Of a DNA stretch of 64,000 nucleotides, positions 7,145-15,001 are shown in pieces (the first letter of the stretch is position 1; each line of letters opens with the position of its first letter). Both the position numbers and the translations under genes were made by a program. The stretch spans positions 1-64,000 of the IMG/VR virus record IMGVR_UViG_3300013014_000020, one strand, 5' to 3'. Under the pieces are notes generated by a model, which saw only the letters and a program-made list of their open reading frames with translations, made no database searches and was not told the origin of the DNA. Source of the DNA: a virus.

Positions 7145-9850
7145 TTAGATATCTATCTTAACTACGTATTGTTGGATGCCTTGTCTTAATGTTGGTGATT
7201 GTAACTTTGACATTACAAGAATATCCTTATTATCATCAAGTAATGCAATTTCAGTTACATATGATTTCGTACCTGGAGTCCAAGATGGATTTGTTGATAC
7301 CTGGAACTCACTAGAACTTAAATTTATTTTATATTTCATTTCATAAATTGTTGCCATTATGTCTGTTTCAAATGAACCATAGAAATAATATTCATCACCA
7401 AAATTTAATGATTGTCCTGTATATCCAACTGGTGTTAAGTTAACATAATCATTTAAATTGTAGAATGGTGCCGAATTGTAGTTGTCTGGAGAAATAATAA
7501 ACGTTGTTCCAGTTAATGAGCTTTGGGTTATAAAACCATCTATAAAACTATTTTGAATTTGTGTTGTAAAATCTATTTTTTTCCACATTGCAGGATTTGG
7601 TCTTTGTCCTGTTGGTACTTTTTGTACTAAAATTTCAAATTCGTCACCAAAAAAACCATTTGGTGTAATACAAGGTGAACAATTTGGTAAATAATTTGTT
7701 GTTGTAGTTGTTGTTATTGGAAATATGGTTGTTGTTGTCGTAGTACATCCACTACAACCATCAACCAAATCAATAATTAAATCACCTTTTGATTGGATAC
7801 CAGAACTTGAACAGACTACAGTTCCAGTATTTCCTGGTAATGTAAGCGGTGATGTTTTTGTTTCATCACAACAAGGTGTAAATATAATATTTGTACTTCC
7901 AGTAAGTTCTGTATTTGTAATTTGATATCTACCACAGAACGGATTAGTTGTTGTTGTCGTAGTAATAGGTTGCAAACTATATGGTTGTATTAAACAATTA
8001 AAATCACCACCAAATCTTACTGCAACATTTTTTGAAACGTCTGGGCTACACTCATTATTATTACCTTTAATCGACGAATAATAATTACAATGTAATGAAT
8101 TTGTAAAACAATAAGTGTTATTAATTCTATATGTCACAAATAAAGTTTGTGAATCACCAGTTAATATACCTTGTGATGATGTTGTTGTATCGCAAGTATT
8201 TGGTGTTATTAGAGAAACTTGTGGTGCCGGTAATGTCCAGTTTCTATTTGACTTATACGACATAGCCGCAATAATTTCTTCATCATCAATAATAACTAAC
8301 TTACTATCTGGAAAAACCTTACCAATCCTATTTGGTAATCCATCTGAATTAGGGTTTGTGTCCCACAAATGATAATATCTAATACCAGGTTGATTCATTC
8401 CTTCATTTTTTGTGGATTGAATGTAATATGGTGTAAACAACTCTTTACCATCAAATCCTGGAGGATCTACCCAGAAAGTTTGACCATTACAACAATTTGG
8501 GTTTTTATGCCACATTAACCAAGGAATATGTAGCTTAAAGTTTCTTGCTTGTCCAGTTGTATCATCTGGATTGGTTGGGTCATATGGTTCTAACGCAAAT
8601 TTTTCACCATAGAAGAAATCAATTGTTTGGTTTGTATAATGAATTATTGCGATTGCTTTTTGTTCTTCTGGTTTTACTGGAACAATTTCACCAAAAGAAT
8701 TATAATAAAAAGTATAACTTGTATCTGTTTGTCCTAAACTAGAATTATACCCAAAATATTCTTTACTACCAATATAATCTATTGATCCAAATTGTGTGTA
8801 GTCTTTAAATTGACTTGGGATCAAGCCTGCTGGGTTTTCGGTCCAAGGAATATTCATATTCCATACTTTAACATCAAATTGATCTGTATCACAAATAGAT
8901 TCAAAATCAATAACTTGTTCACTCCAATGTGGCATAGGTGTTATACTATCGTATAATTGTGTCATACTAGAAGGGTATATAATTACCCTAGAATAACAAT
9001 TTACAGGATAACAAGTATAATTTGGTATATTTCTATCAACAGTTATTGTGTCCAAACAAACATCAACAATTTTATATGTTAACATAATTGTGCAGCTCTG
9101 TACTGGCATAAAACATTCCGGTGCTGGAGGTAATGGGCATTGTGGACTAGGTGTTGGTGTTAAACACGGAGTCTTTGACGGTGTTGGGGTTGGTGTTGGT
9201 GATAAACAAGGTAGAATAGTTGTTGTTGTCGTTGTAGATGTTGTTGTCGTTGTTCCAGTAGGTGTTGGGGTTGGTGTTGGTAAATTTATACACAAACAAT
9301 TACAATCCGCTTGTCCATCATAAAAAATTGTTATAATATCACCAATTTGTGGTTTTACGGTGTTTGGTGTGTTACATCCAGAATAAATAAGTGTGATTTG
9401 GTTTGACCCGTCTAATGTTGACATATCAACAACATAATTACCGGTTAAAGCATATTGATTACCCGTCAAAACTTCCCAATTTACTGTAGATGCTGTTGTG
9501 ATTCCACCAAAAAATCCTCTTAATGGGGCTCGATTAAAAACTGGATCAATAATAGAATCCATAAATGGAATACCATAAGTGTTACTTTGGTTGGTATCGG
9601 CATAATAAGGATATTTAACATATTGTCTATTTGATTGTGGAACACCAACAGTATTTTGACTATTGAATCCAGGTTCTAACACAAAACTATTAGATTGGTT
9701 GTAGGTTTGGGGTAATTTATCATATGATACTTCACTATCTCCAACTTGGAAATAAGATATTTTGAAATTACCTTGTGATAATTTTTGTCGTCCTGCGTCT
9801 GTAATTCTTGTGTTTACTAGACCTGCGGTATTTTTAATTATGTATGCCAT
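7145..9850 (-). CDS. large tail-fibre/adhesin-like protein with Thr and Pro-Thr linkers
   Basis: A 901-residue protein. The N-terminal 50 residues (MAYIIKNTAGLVNTRITDAG...) look like a compact virion-attachment domain. Beyond about residue 190 it has a long Pro-Thr/poly-Thr linker with repeated PTPTP units, a Cys-containing stretch (about 230-250), and large beta-rich modules containing many cysteines. Further Thr runs occur at about 628-637 and 702-718. Tryptophan- and asparagine-rich beta segments are typical of carbohydrate-binding fibre modules, but none can be named with confidence. Lack of a signal peptide and position beside other fibre genes indicate a virion protein, probably part of the receptor-binding apparatus. 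It is the last gene of the adhesin run. Confidence 0.8.
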   Translation of the reverse strand: MAYIIKNTAGLVNTRITDAGRQKLSQGNFKISYFQVGDSEVSYDKLPQTYNQSNSFVLEPGFNSQNTVGVPQSNRQYVKYPYYADTNQSNTYGIPFMDSIIDPVFNRAPLRGFFGGITTASTVNWEVLTGNQYALTGNYVVDMSTLDGSNQITLIYSGCNTPNTVKPQIGDIITIFYDGQADCNCLCINLPTPTPTPTGTTTTTSTTTTTTILPCLSPTPTPTPSKTPCLTPTPSPQCPLPPAPECFMPVQSCTIMLTYKIVDVCLDTITVDRNIPNYTCYPVNCYSRVIIYPSSMTQLYDSITPMPHWSEQVIDFESICDTDQFDVKVWNMNIPWTENPAGLIPSQFKDYTQFGSIDYIGSKEYFGYNSSLGQTDTSYTFYYNSFGEIVPVKPEEQKAIAIIHYTNQTIDFFYGEKFALEPYDPTNPDDTTGQARNFKLHIPWLMWHKNPNCCNGQTFWVDPPGFDGKELFTPYYIQSTKNEGMNQPGIRYYHLWDTNPNSDGLPNRIGKVFPDSKLVIIDDEEIIAAMSYKSNRNWTLPAPQVSLITPNTCDTTTSSQGILTGDSQTLFVTYRINNTYCFTNSLHCNYYSSIKGNNNECSPDVSKNVAVRFGGDFNCLIQPYSLQPITTTTTTNPFCGRYQITNTELTGSTNIIFTPCCDETKTSPLTLPGNTGTVVCSSSGIQSKGDLIIDLVDGCSGCTTTTTTIFPITTTTTTNYLPNCSPCITPNGFFGDEFEILVQKVPTGQRPNPAMWKKIDFTTQIQNSFIDGFITQSSLTGTTFIISPDNYNSAPFYNLNDYVNLTPVGYTGQSLNFGDEYYFYGSFETDIMATIYEMKYKINLSSSEFQVSTNPSWTPGTKSYVTEIALLDDNKDILVMSKLQSPTLRQGIQQYVVKIDI
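7694..7746 (-). repeat. threonine-tract coding repeats
   Basis: Two Thr runs separated by a short hydrophobic Ile-Phe-Pro spacer near the C-terminal third of the 901-residue adhesin. A similar run lies at about 7945-7967. Codons are mixed, as in the plus-strand gene. Confidence 0.75.
9217..9281 (-). repeat. Thr tract fused to Pro-Thr repeat linker
   Basis: Encodes four Pro-Thr dipeptides followed by about a dozen mostly Thr residues in the 901-residue adhesin; further Pro-Thr repeats lie just downstream in the protein (DNA about 9145-9205). Such segments form extended, stiff, mucin-like linkers. Confidence 0.8.
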
Positions 9851-9856
9851 TATCCA

Positions 9857-9863
9857 ATAAATA
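9857..9863 (-). promoter_or_regulatory. TATTTAT element before the 901-residue adhesin gene
   Basis: Minus-strand TATTTAT in the 18-base gap before the ATG at 9850. It is one of the recurring upstream elements proposed as a late promoter core. Its close distance to the start makes a leaderless or near-leaderless transcript necessary. Confidence 0.3.
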
Positions 9864-9868
9864 TGCTT

Positions 9869-11947
9869 TTATATTTTTTGTGCTGCAATTTCAGCAGGTG
9901 GGTTTACAACTTGTACATCACAACATATACAATTATTGACTGTTGGGTTTCCAACAAGATATAAACTAAATGTTCTATTTGCGCCACGACATAAACCTAG
10001 TGGTAAATTATTTATAATATCAGTATACGAACCGGTTATTGTTTGTCCACCACTTATTGTTAATTGTTTTGTATAATTCTTTATTTGTTGATTCTGCGTT
10101 ATTGGAAGAACAGAGCAATTAAGACTCAAAACACTTTGACTATTATTTATAGACGGAATACCCATATCACCTAAACCACCGTCAAATGTAACAACATTAT
10201 CTAATGTTGGGGCTGGTGTAATGCTTGCTGGATAGTAATTAAGTTGAGAATATTGTTCGATAGAAAAAGTAATTGTCTGATTTGGTGTAAGATTATTAGA
10301 TGGTTGTATCTGGAATGTATTTAAATTATCGTCAATTGTTAATGTTAAAACAAAAGTTTGTGGATTTGTTTGTGTTAATGTAACAAAATTAGGTGTTGAT
10401 TGATTACCTAAACTATCTTTTACTACAACAATGTAGTTTCCAGCGTTTAAATTAGAGAATGTTGATAATGTACTAAAAGTTGTTCCGTTGTTTATTGAAT
10501 ATTGATACGGCGGAACGCCTCCATACCCCTGTATTGTTATACTACCTTTTGTTTCACAAATTAAATCGTTTTGTGTTATGTTTGCAGTAACTTCTTTATA
10601 ACTTACACAAGTGCCTGTTGTTACGGTAATGTCTATAATATTAGGGTTACCAAGTCCTTGCCAACCAATTAAAGGTGGTGTTGCTGGATTGTTATTTATA
10701 ATACTACCAAAAATTGAGCTTCCAGATACAACCCACTGATTTGTCGTTCCGGTATTAAAATACATAAACGATATGTTATCATCTGATAACCAACTTTGAT
10801 TACCGTTAGTTATACCATAGGGTTCAAACTGAATTTGATCTAAAATTACATATTCTACTCTTGTTCCACTTCTTCTTCTAATTGTCATACACAAATCACC
10901 ATATACTGGTAGTGGTTTTATTGTTGTGGTTGTTGTGGTTGTTGGTGTTTCAGCGGTTAAAACACAAGTTGTGTTGGTGGTAAAATCACCATAGAAATCA
11001 ATAACAGTTGCATTGTAATTTCCAGCGTTAAGATTATAAATTAATGGTGTAATACTTCCGGTACTCCAAATTATTGTATAGGGTGATGTTCCACCAGTTA
11101 TTATTAATGTTGCTGCACCATCAAATGAATTATAAGTTGATGGATGTGTTACTAAACACTCAACTTCCATCGGGAATATTGTTAAGACATCACATTCATT
11201 TCTTGGTTGTATTGTAATTGGTACAGAACAAGAACATCCTTCTTCTTGGTTAATTTCAAATCCATAAGTTTCAACACAGCTTTGTACTCCAATGTATTTT
11301 ACTTCGTAACATTTTTCTGGTATTGGTATAGGGTCTGTTATAGTGATTAATAATGAATTATTTACATATCCAGAAAAAATTGGATTTGCACTAGTGAATG
11401 TTGGCACAGTTCCATCACAAGAAGATATTTCATAACAATCTGTATCGCAAGGGTGGTTTTCAACGCAGCTTGGGCAACCTAAGTCACCAAAAACTTCTGG
11501 GTTTTTAAATATTGGATAATAATTTGGTTGTAAACCAAATTTTATTGTTTTTTTATCGTAAACATAAAAACATCCATCATATGTTTCACCGCTAGGTGAT
11601 GAAGGAACATAATTATCGCAGTACACAGAATCGTCAAGATTCAAATAATCATCATTTGCAAGAATTGTTATATATTGATTATCAATACAACAAGAACTTA
11701 AAAAATAAATTGAATTTGGTGTTACAAATGGGTCACGTTCAAAATTACTTGTGTTACCGGTTATTGGGAATAAAGAACAAAAATTTATTATAGCACTTTC
11801 TTGTGGTTCAAAACTATCAGAAACTGTATTTCCAGAACAATCAATAAACGTTAATGTTTCAGTTGTTGTTCCGGTATTAACAATACTAGTGACTTTACAA
11901 GTTGTAAAACAATTTAGAACTAATGGTGGGAATTGGATTTTAGCCAT
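9869..11947 (-). CDS. adhesin with SprB-like repeats and poly-Thr linker
   Basis: A 692-residue Cys-rich protein. The N-terminal module includes IDCSGNTV, resembling the last module of the plus-strand adhesin. At about residues 262-335 there is a SprB-type repeat (FDGAATLIITGGTSPYTIIW, then NLNAGNYNATVID), followed by a Thr tract (about 334-342). A second SprB-type repeat lies at about 465-530 (GSITIQGYGGVPPYQYS, then NLNAGNYIVVVKD). SprB repeats are characteristic of the mobile gliding adhesin of Flavobacterium and of other Bacteroidota surface proteins. Here they most likely build a fibre that recognises the host surface. No signal peptide is visible, consistent with a virion protein. It is followed immediately by the 901-residue adhesin gene. 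Confidence 0.8.
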   Translation of the reverse strand: MAKIQFPPLVLNCFTTCKVTSIVNTGTTTETLTFIDCSGNTVSDSFEPQESAIINFCSLFPITGNTSNFERDPFVTPNSIYFLSSCCIDNQYITILANDDYLNLDDSVYCDNYVPSSPSGETYDGCFYVYDKKTIKFGLQPNYYPIFKNPEVFGDLGCPSCVENHPCDTDCYEISSCDGTVPTFTSANPIFSGYVNNSLLITITDPIPIPEKCYEVKYIGVQSCVETYGFEINQEEGCSCSVPITIQPRNECDVLTIFPMEVECLVTHPSTYNSFDGAATLIITGGTSPYTIIWSTGSITPLIYNLNAGNYNATVIDFYGDFTTNTTCVLTAETPTTTTTTTIKPLPVYGDLCMTIRRRSGTRVEYVILDQIQFEPYGITNGNQSWLSDDNISFMYFNTGTTNQWVVSGSSIFGSIINNNPATPPLIGWQGLGNPNIIDITVTTGTCVSYKEVTANITQNDLICETKGSITIQGYGGVPPYQYSINNGTTFSTLSTFSNLNAGNYIVVVKDSLGNQSTPNFVTLTQTNPQTFVLTLTIDDNLNTFQIQPSNNLTPNQTITFSIEQYSQLNYYPASITPAPTLDNVVTFDGGLGDMGIPSINNSQSVLSLNCSVLPITQNQQIKNYTKQLTISGGQTITGSYTDIINNLPLGLCRGANRTFSLYLVGNPTVNNCICCDVQVVNPPAEIAAQKI
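10921..10947 (-). repeat. threonine-tract coding repeat
   Basis: A run of about seven Thr codons plus a preceding Thr-Pro, linking the first SprB-like repeat to the next module of the 692-residue protein. Confidence 0.75.
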
Positions 11948-11959
11948 ACTAATAAATAA

Positions 11960-12940
11960 TTAGTTTTTTGTTTTTTCAATATAAGATTTCATAACCTCAA
12001 TATATTTTATTGTTGTGCTATTAGAATCTATATAATCGAAATGATTTTCATTTTCACGAAGTTTTTCTATTGGGTCAACATTTATGTAATCACCTTTATA
12101 AAATTTTGTAGATTTAAGGGTGTCGGTTACACCTGCCATATGAAGAATAGGCATTTTTTCATATTTTTCTACGTTATCTGTGGCCCAAGAAAAATCAAGT
12201 TCATTTGTAATTTCAGTTTTATAGTCAGATAACCATAAATTCCAAAGTAATGACCACATTTCTGCGGTCCAAAATTGTATTTGACCAGGATTGATTGGGA
12301 ATCTTCTTTGGTAGTCTAACATTTGATTATATAATGGTGTGCAGTCATCATAAACTTTTTTCCAAAACTCTGAATTTGTATTTTTTATAAGATATTGACC
12401 ACCACCAGAATTTTTTTGATTTTCTTTTATTATTTCCACATCAATACCAACAACACTTACCATTTCTTTTATTAATTGCCCTTTTTCTGAATTTGGGTGT
12501 CTAGTTTCGTAGTTATTACAACAATACATAATATAATCATAACCAATATATCCAATTGTGTCGGACAAGTAATTAATACCACCTTTAGCTAGTTTTTTGA
12601 AATCCGGTAGTGTTCTAAAAATTATATCTGCATCGTGTAGAAATATTTTTTTACCTAATTTTGGAAATTCCTTTAAAAATTGTGAAACAAGATATGGTTT
12701 TATGCTAGGGATATAGGATTTTACATCTCTATTATCTTCATAAAAATGAATATTTACACCTAGTTCTTTTAACTCTAAAGCACCTTTACTCGGTTCTTTA
12801 ATTCCGTGAACTAACGCTAATATTACGTGAATTTGATTTGGGTCAATTCCTTTTTCTATAAAATTGTGAACATAAAGTTTAATTTGCCAATGAAAATATG
12901 GAACATCAGGTTGTGCTGTAACAAATACAATATCTTTCAT
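11960..12940 (-). CDS. glycosyltransferase (GT-A-like) within the adhesin cluster
   Basis: A 326-residue protein with the look of a GT-A fold nucleotide-sugar transferase. It has an N-terminal Rossmann-like strand (KDIVFVTAQPD), a core HDADIIF motif with the metal-binding D103-x-D105, and a downstream Gly-rich loop (NSGGGQYLI). A tryptophan-rich segment (TAEMWSLLWNLWL) and a late histidine (ILHMAG) complete a layout often seen in hexosyltransferases. It has no membrane segment. It lies between the YadA-repeat fibre gene and the SprB-repeat adhesin gene, so its substrate could be a virion protein, with the Thr-rich linkers as possible acceptors, or a host surface glycan. Donor and acceptor are unknown. 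Confidence 0.75.
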   Translation of the reverse strand: MKDIVFVTAQPDVPYFHWQIKLYVHNFIEKGIDPNQIHVILALVHGIKEPSKGALELKELGVNIHFYEDNRDVKSYIPSIKPYLVSQFLKEFPKLGKKIFLHDADIIFRTLPDFKKLAKGGINYLSDTIGYIGYDYIMYCCNNYETRHPNSEKGQLIKEMVSVVGIDVEIIKENQKNSGGGQYLIKNTNSEFWKKVYDDCTPLYNQMLDYQRRFPINPGQIQFWTAEMWSLLWNLWLSDYKTEITNELDFSWATDNVEKYEKMPILHMAGVTDTLKSTKFYKGDYINVDPIEKLRENENHFDYIDSNSTTIKYIEVMKSYIEKTKN

Positions 12941-12974
12941 ATTGAAAATATATTGTTAAATTTTTTAAAGTGAA

Positions 12975-14669
12975 CTAATTTACTTGGTTGATAGTAACAA
13001 TAAGAGATGGGATTGCGGGTACACTTCCAGTGGCTGGTTGGTGTTTTAATAACAATTGGTTATCTACATTACTATTTATTTCCCATTTTAATTCAACATA
13101 TTCATTTGGTGTTGTAGTACTAAAAAAGAAATTCCAAGCAGGAACAATATATATACTATTTGAAGGAAATCCAATCTGACTAGCACTATATAATACATCA
13201 AGACCGTTTTGATAAAGCCATATGTGTGCGTGTGTAGAACTATTACCACCAGTTTTTACCATTTGAGCACTAAATGCTAAATTATAAACACCAGGATTTT
13301 GTATTACAAATATTGTATTTGCACTTAAAATAATTCCAGTATTCCAAGAATCTGATGTGTTTGCCGACATAGTTAATACTGTATTAGCAAGACCTGTTTG
13401 GTCTCCAGTGTCATAAAAAGATGCGTAATTTTTATTTAAAGTACTTGTAATATCTCTTTGTTTAATAACACCAGTTGATACGTCTCTCACTAACATATTA
13501 TCATTTGTACTATCTGTCTCTGGTACATTTTGTAATGCCAAATAATTTACGTGGAAAGTACAAGCTGATACTGATATTACATCTTTACCATATGTTGCCG
13601 ACATTTCGTGATTAACGGTGTTTCCAGATCCACCTAAAATTGTTCCGTAATTAGAAATTGATGTATTATTTATACCACCTAATATTGATGAGATGTCTCC
13701 ACAAGCAGCATTAAATCTACCTCCACCAATGACAGATGTTGCACATATTGCCTTATTACCCCATCCACCACCTATTATACTATATGTTGAGCTTGTTGTG
13801 TTTGATCTACCTCCCGCAATTGTTGTTCTGAAACCTAATGCTGTGTTTTGACCACCACCACCAACAAAACTACAAAAAGATGTTGCTTTATTTTGTTCTC
13901 CACCCACAACAACAGAGTGTATTCCAGATGCTGTATTACACTGGCCACCACCAACAAAAGAATATAAATTAGACGCTGTATTTCCAGAACCGCCAATTAC
14001 CGTTGAGTAATTACAAATTGATTTGTTTATAGAGCCACCACCAACAAATGAATAATTACAACTTGCAGTATTTTGTAGTCCGCCGTTTACTGTTGATGAA
14101 CATCCGATTGACCTATTTTGACCACCACCAACTACTGTTGAATAGCTATTTGAGGCTGTATTACAAAAACCACCACCAACAAATGAATAATTTCCAGACG
14201 ATGTGTTTCCGGTTCCACCACCAACAAGTGAATAATCACCACTTGCATCAGCACTAACACCAATTCTTTGTGTTGAACCAACCCCAGAACCAACTTCATA
14301 TAATTGTGTAGAACCAGTCGTAAATCCAGTTATTGTTACTGAACCATTTTGTCTATCTAACACTAGTGTGCCACCAGAATATGTTCCTCCGGTAACATAA
14401 TAATCTGTAGAACCAGTCGTAAATCCAGTTATTGTTACTGAACCATTTTGTCTATCTAACACTAGTGTGCCACCAGAATATGTTCCTCCGGTAACATAAT
14501 AATCTGTAGAACCGGTAAATCCGAATAATATTGCATCAGATACTTGCTGTATTGTTGTTTTATATGATGAACCGGCTGGATTTTGTGATGTATCACCAGT
14601 TATTACAATATGAATTAAATCTTGTAATGTTACTCCGGTTGCTAATGTTCTGTCGGTAAGAAATGCCAT
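12975..14669 (-). CDS. tail fibre with YadA-like head repeats and C1q-like tip
   Basis: A 564-residue protein. Residues about 1-50 form a likely attachment segment. Two identical 33-residue repeats (about residues 55-120) follow. Then comes a long array of about 14-16-residue repeats (about 140-370) with the pattern S-x-V-x-G-G-G-x-x-N-x-A-S, which is the left-handed beta-roll of trimeric autotransporter heads (YadA/Hep_Hag). The C-terminal 135 residues (from NYASFYDTGDQTG) are beta-rich with aromatic spacing like C1q/TNF jelly-roll receptor-binding tips. A trimeric fibre is therefore likely. Unlike bacterial YadA proteins it lacks a signal peptide and membrane anchor, as expected for a phage fibre. 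A TATTTAT element lies upstream. Confidence 0.83.
   Translation of the reverse strand: MAFLTDRTLATGVTLQDLIHIVITGDTSQNPAGSSYKTTIQQVSDAILFGFTGSTDYYVTGGTYSGGTLVLDRQNGSVTITGFTTGSTDYYVTGGTYSGGTLVLDRQNGSVTITGFTTGSTQLYEVGSGVGSTQRIGVSADASGDYSLVGGGTGNTSSGNYSFVGGGFCNTASNSYSTVVGGGQNRSIGCSSTVNGGLQNTASCNYSFVGGGSINKSICNYSTVIGGSGNTASNLYSFVGGGQCNTASGIHSVVVGGEQNKATSFCSFVGGGGQNTALGFRTTIAGGRSNTTSSTYSIIGGGWGNKAICATSVIGGGRFNAACGDISSILGGINNTSISNYGTILGGSGNTVNHEMSATYGKDVISVSACTFHVNYLALQNVPETDSTNDNMLVRDVSTGVIKQRDITSTLNKNYASFYDTGDQTGLANTVLTMSANTSDSWNTGIILSANTIFVIQNPGVYNLAFSAQMVKTGGNSSTHAHIWLYQNGLDVLYSASQIGFPSNSIYIVPAWNFFFSTTTPNEYVELKWEINSNVDNQLLLKHQPATGSVPAIPSLIVTINQVN
14308..14505 (-). repeat. perfect 99-bp tandem duplication
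   Basis: Two adjacent 99-base units (14308-14406 and 14407-14505) that I find identical at every base, with the start of a third degenerating copy after 14506. Each encodes 33 residues of the fibre's N-terminal shaft. Complete identity, including synonymous sites, indicates a recent duplication or ongoing homogenisation. Confidence 0.9.
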
Positions 14670-14678
14670 CTATAGTTT

Positions 14679-14690
14679 TATTTATAAATA
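14679..14690 (-). promoter_or_regulatory. candidate late promoter (TATTTATAAATA)
   Basis: A 12-base palindromic TATTTATAAATA, which contains the T4 late -10 sequence TATAAATA, 9 bases before the fibre ATG at 14669. The element recurs identically upstream of 43738 and 56294. Confidence 0.5.
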
Positions 14691-14702
14691 CATTAAGTTT
14701 TA

Positions 14703-14999
14703 TTATTGGAACTGATAAATTTGATAATCCATAAAGAAGAAGTCGTCACCATCTTGATATTGTTTTTCAACTGGTTCCGTTTCAATACAAATAAGTGTTA
14801 TTAATCTTTCACAATTAGTAGAATCAATTAGTTTTAACCCAATTGCTGGTGCTGTATTAAATTGTGGTGGTAATGTTATTGTAACTGGTGTTGTTGTTAT
14901 TTCACCAATATAAACACATTGATTTCCATAAACATCACAAGCATAACCACTAAATGGTGGTAATAAACCAGTTATTGAATTTATTATTAAATTTGTCAT
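14703..14999 (-). CDS. small beta-rich virion-type protein, paralogue of 5106-5327
   Basis: About 98 residues from the ATG at 14999; an upstream TTG at 15005 is possible but overlaps the preceding stop codon. It aligns by eye with the 73-residue plus-strand protein (conserved Cys pair, N-terminal IN.ITG segment and C-terminal LIDSTNC element) but carries an extra 25-residue aromatic and acidic tail. It lies between the SprB-repeat adhesin and the YadA-repeat fibre. It may be a connector, chaperone or small decoration subunit of these fibres. No family is recognised. Confidence 0.78.
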   Translation of the reverse strand: MTNLIINSITGLLPPFSGYACDVYGNQCVYIGEITTTPVTITLPPQFNTAPAIGLKLIDSTNCERLITLICIETEPVEKQYQDGDDFFFMDYQIYQFQ

Positions 15000-15001
15000 A
15001 A

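Noticed and set aside
14308-14505. CRISPR-like or IS-like repeat.
   Set aside because: The repeats are contiguous, in-frame 99-base coding units without spacers, terminal inverted repeats or a transposase.
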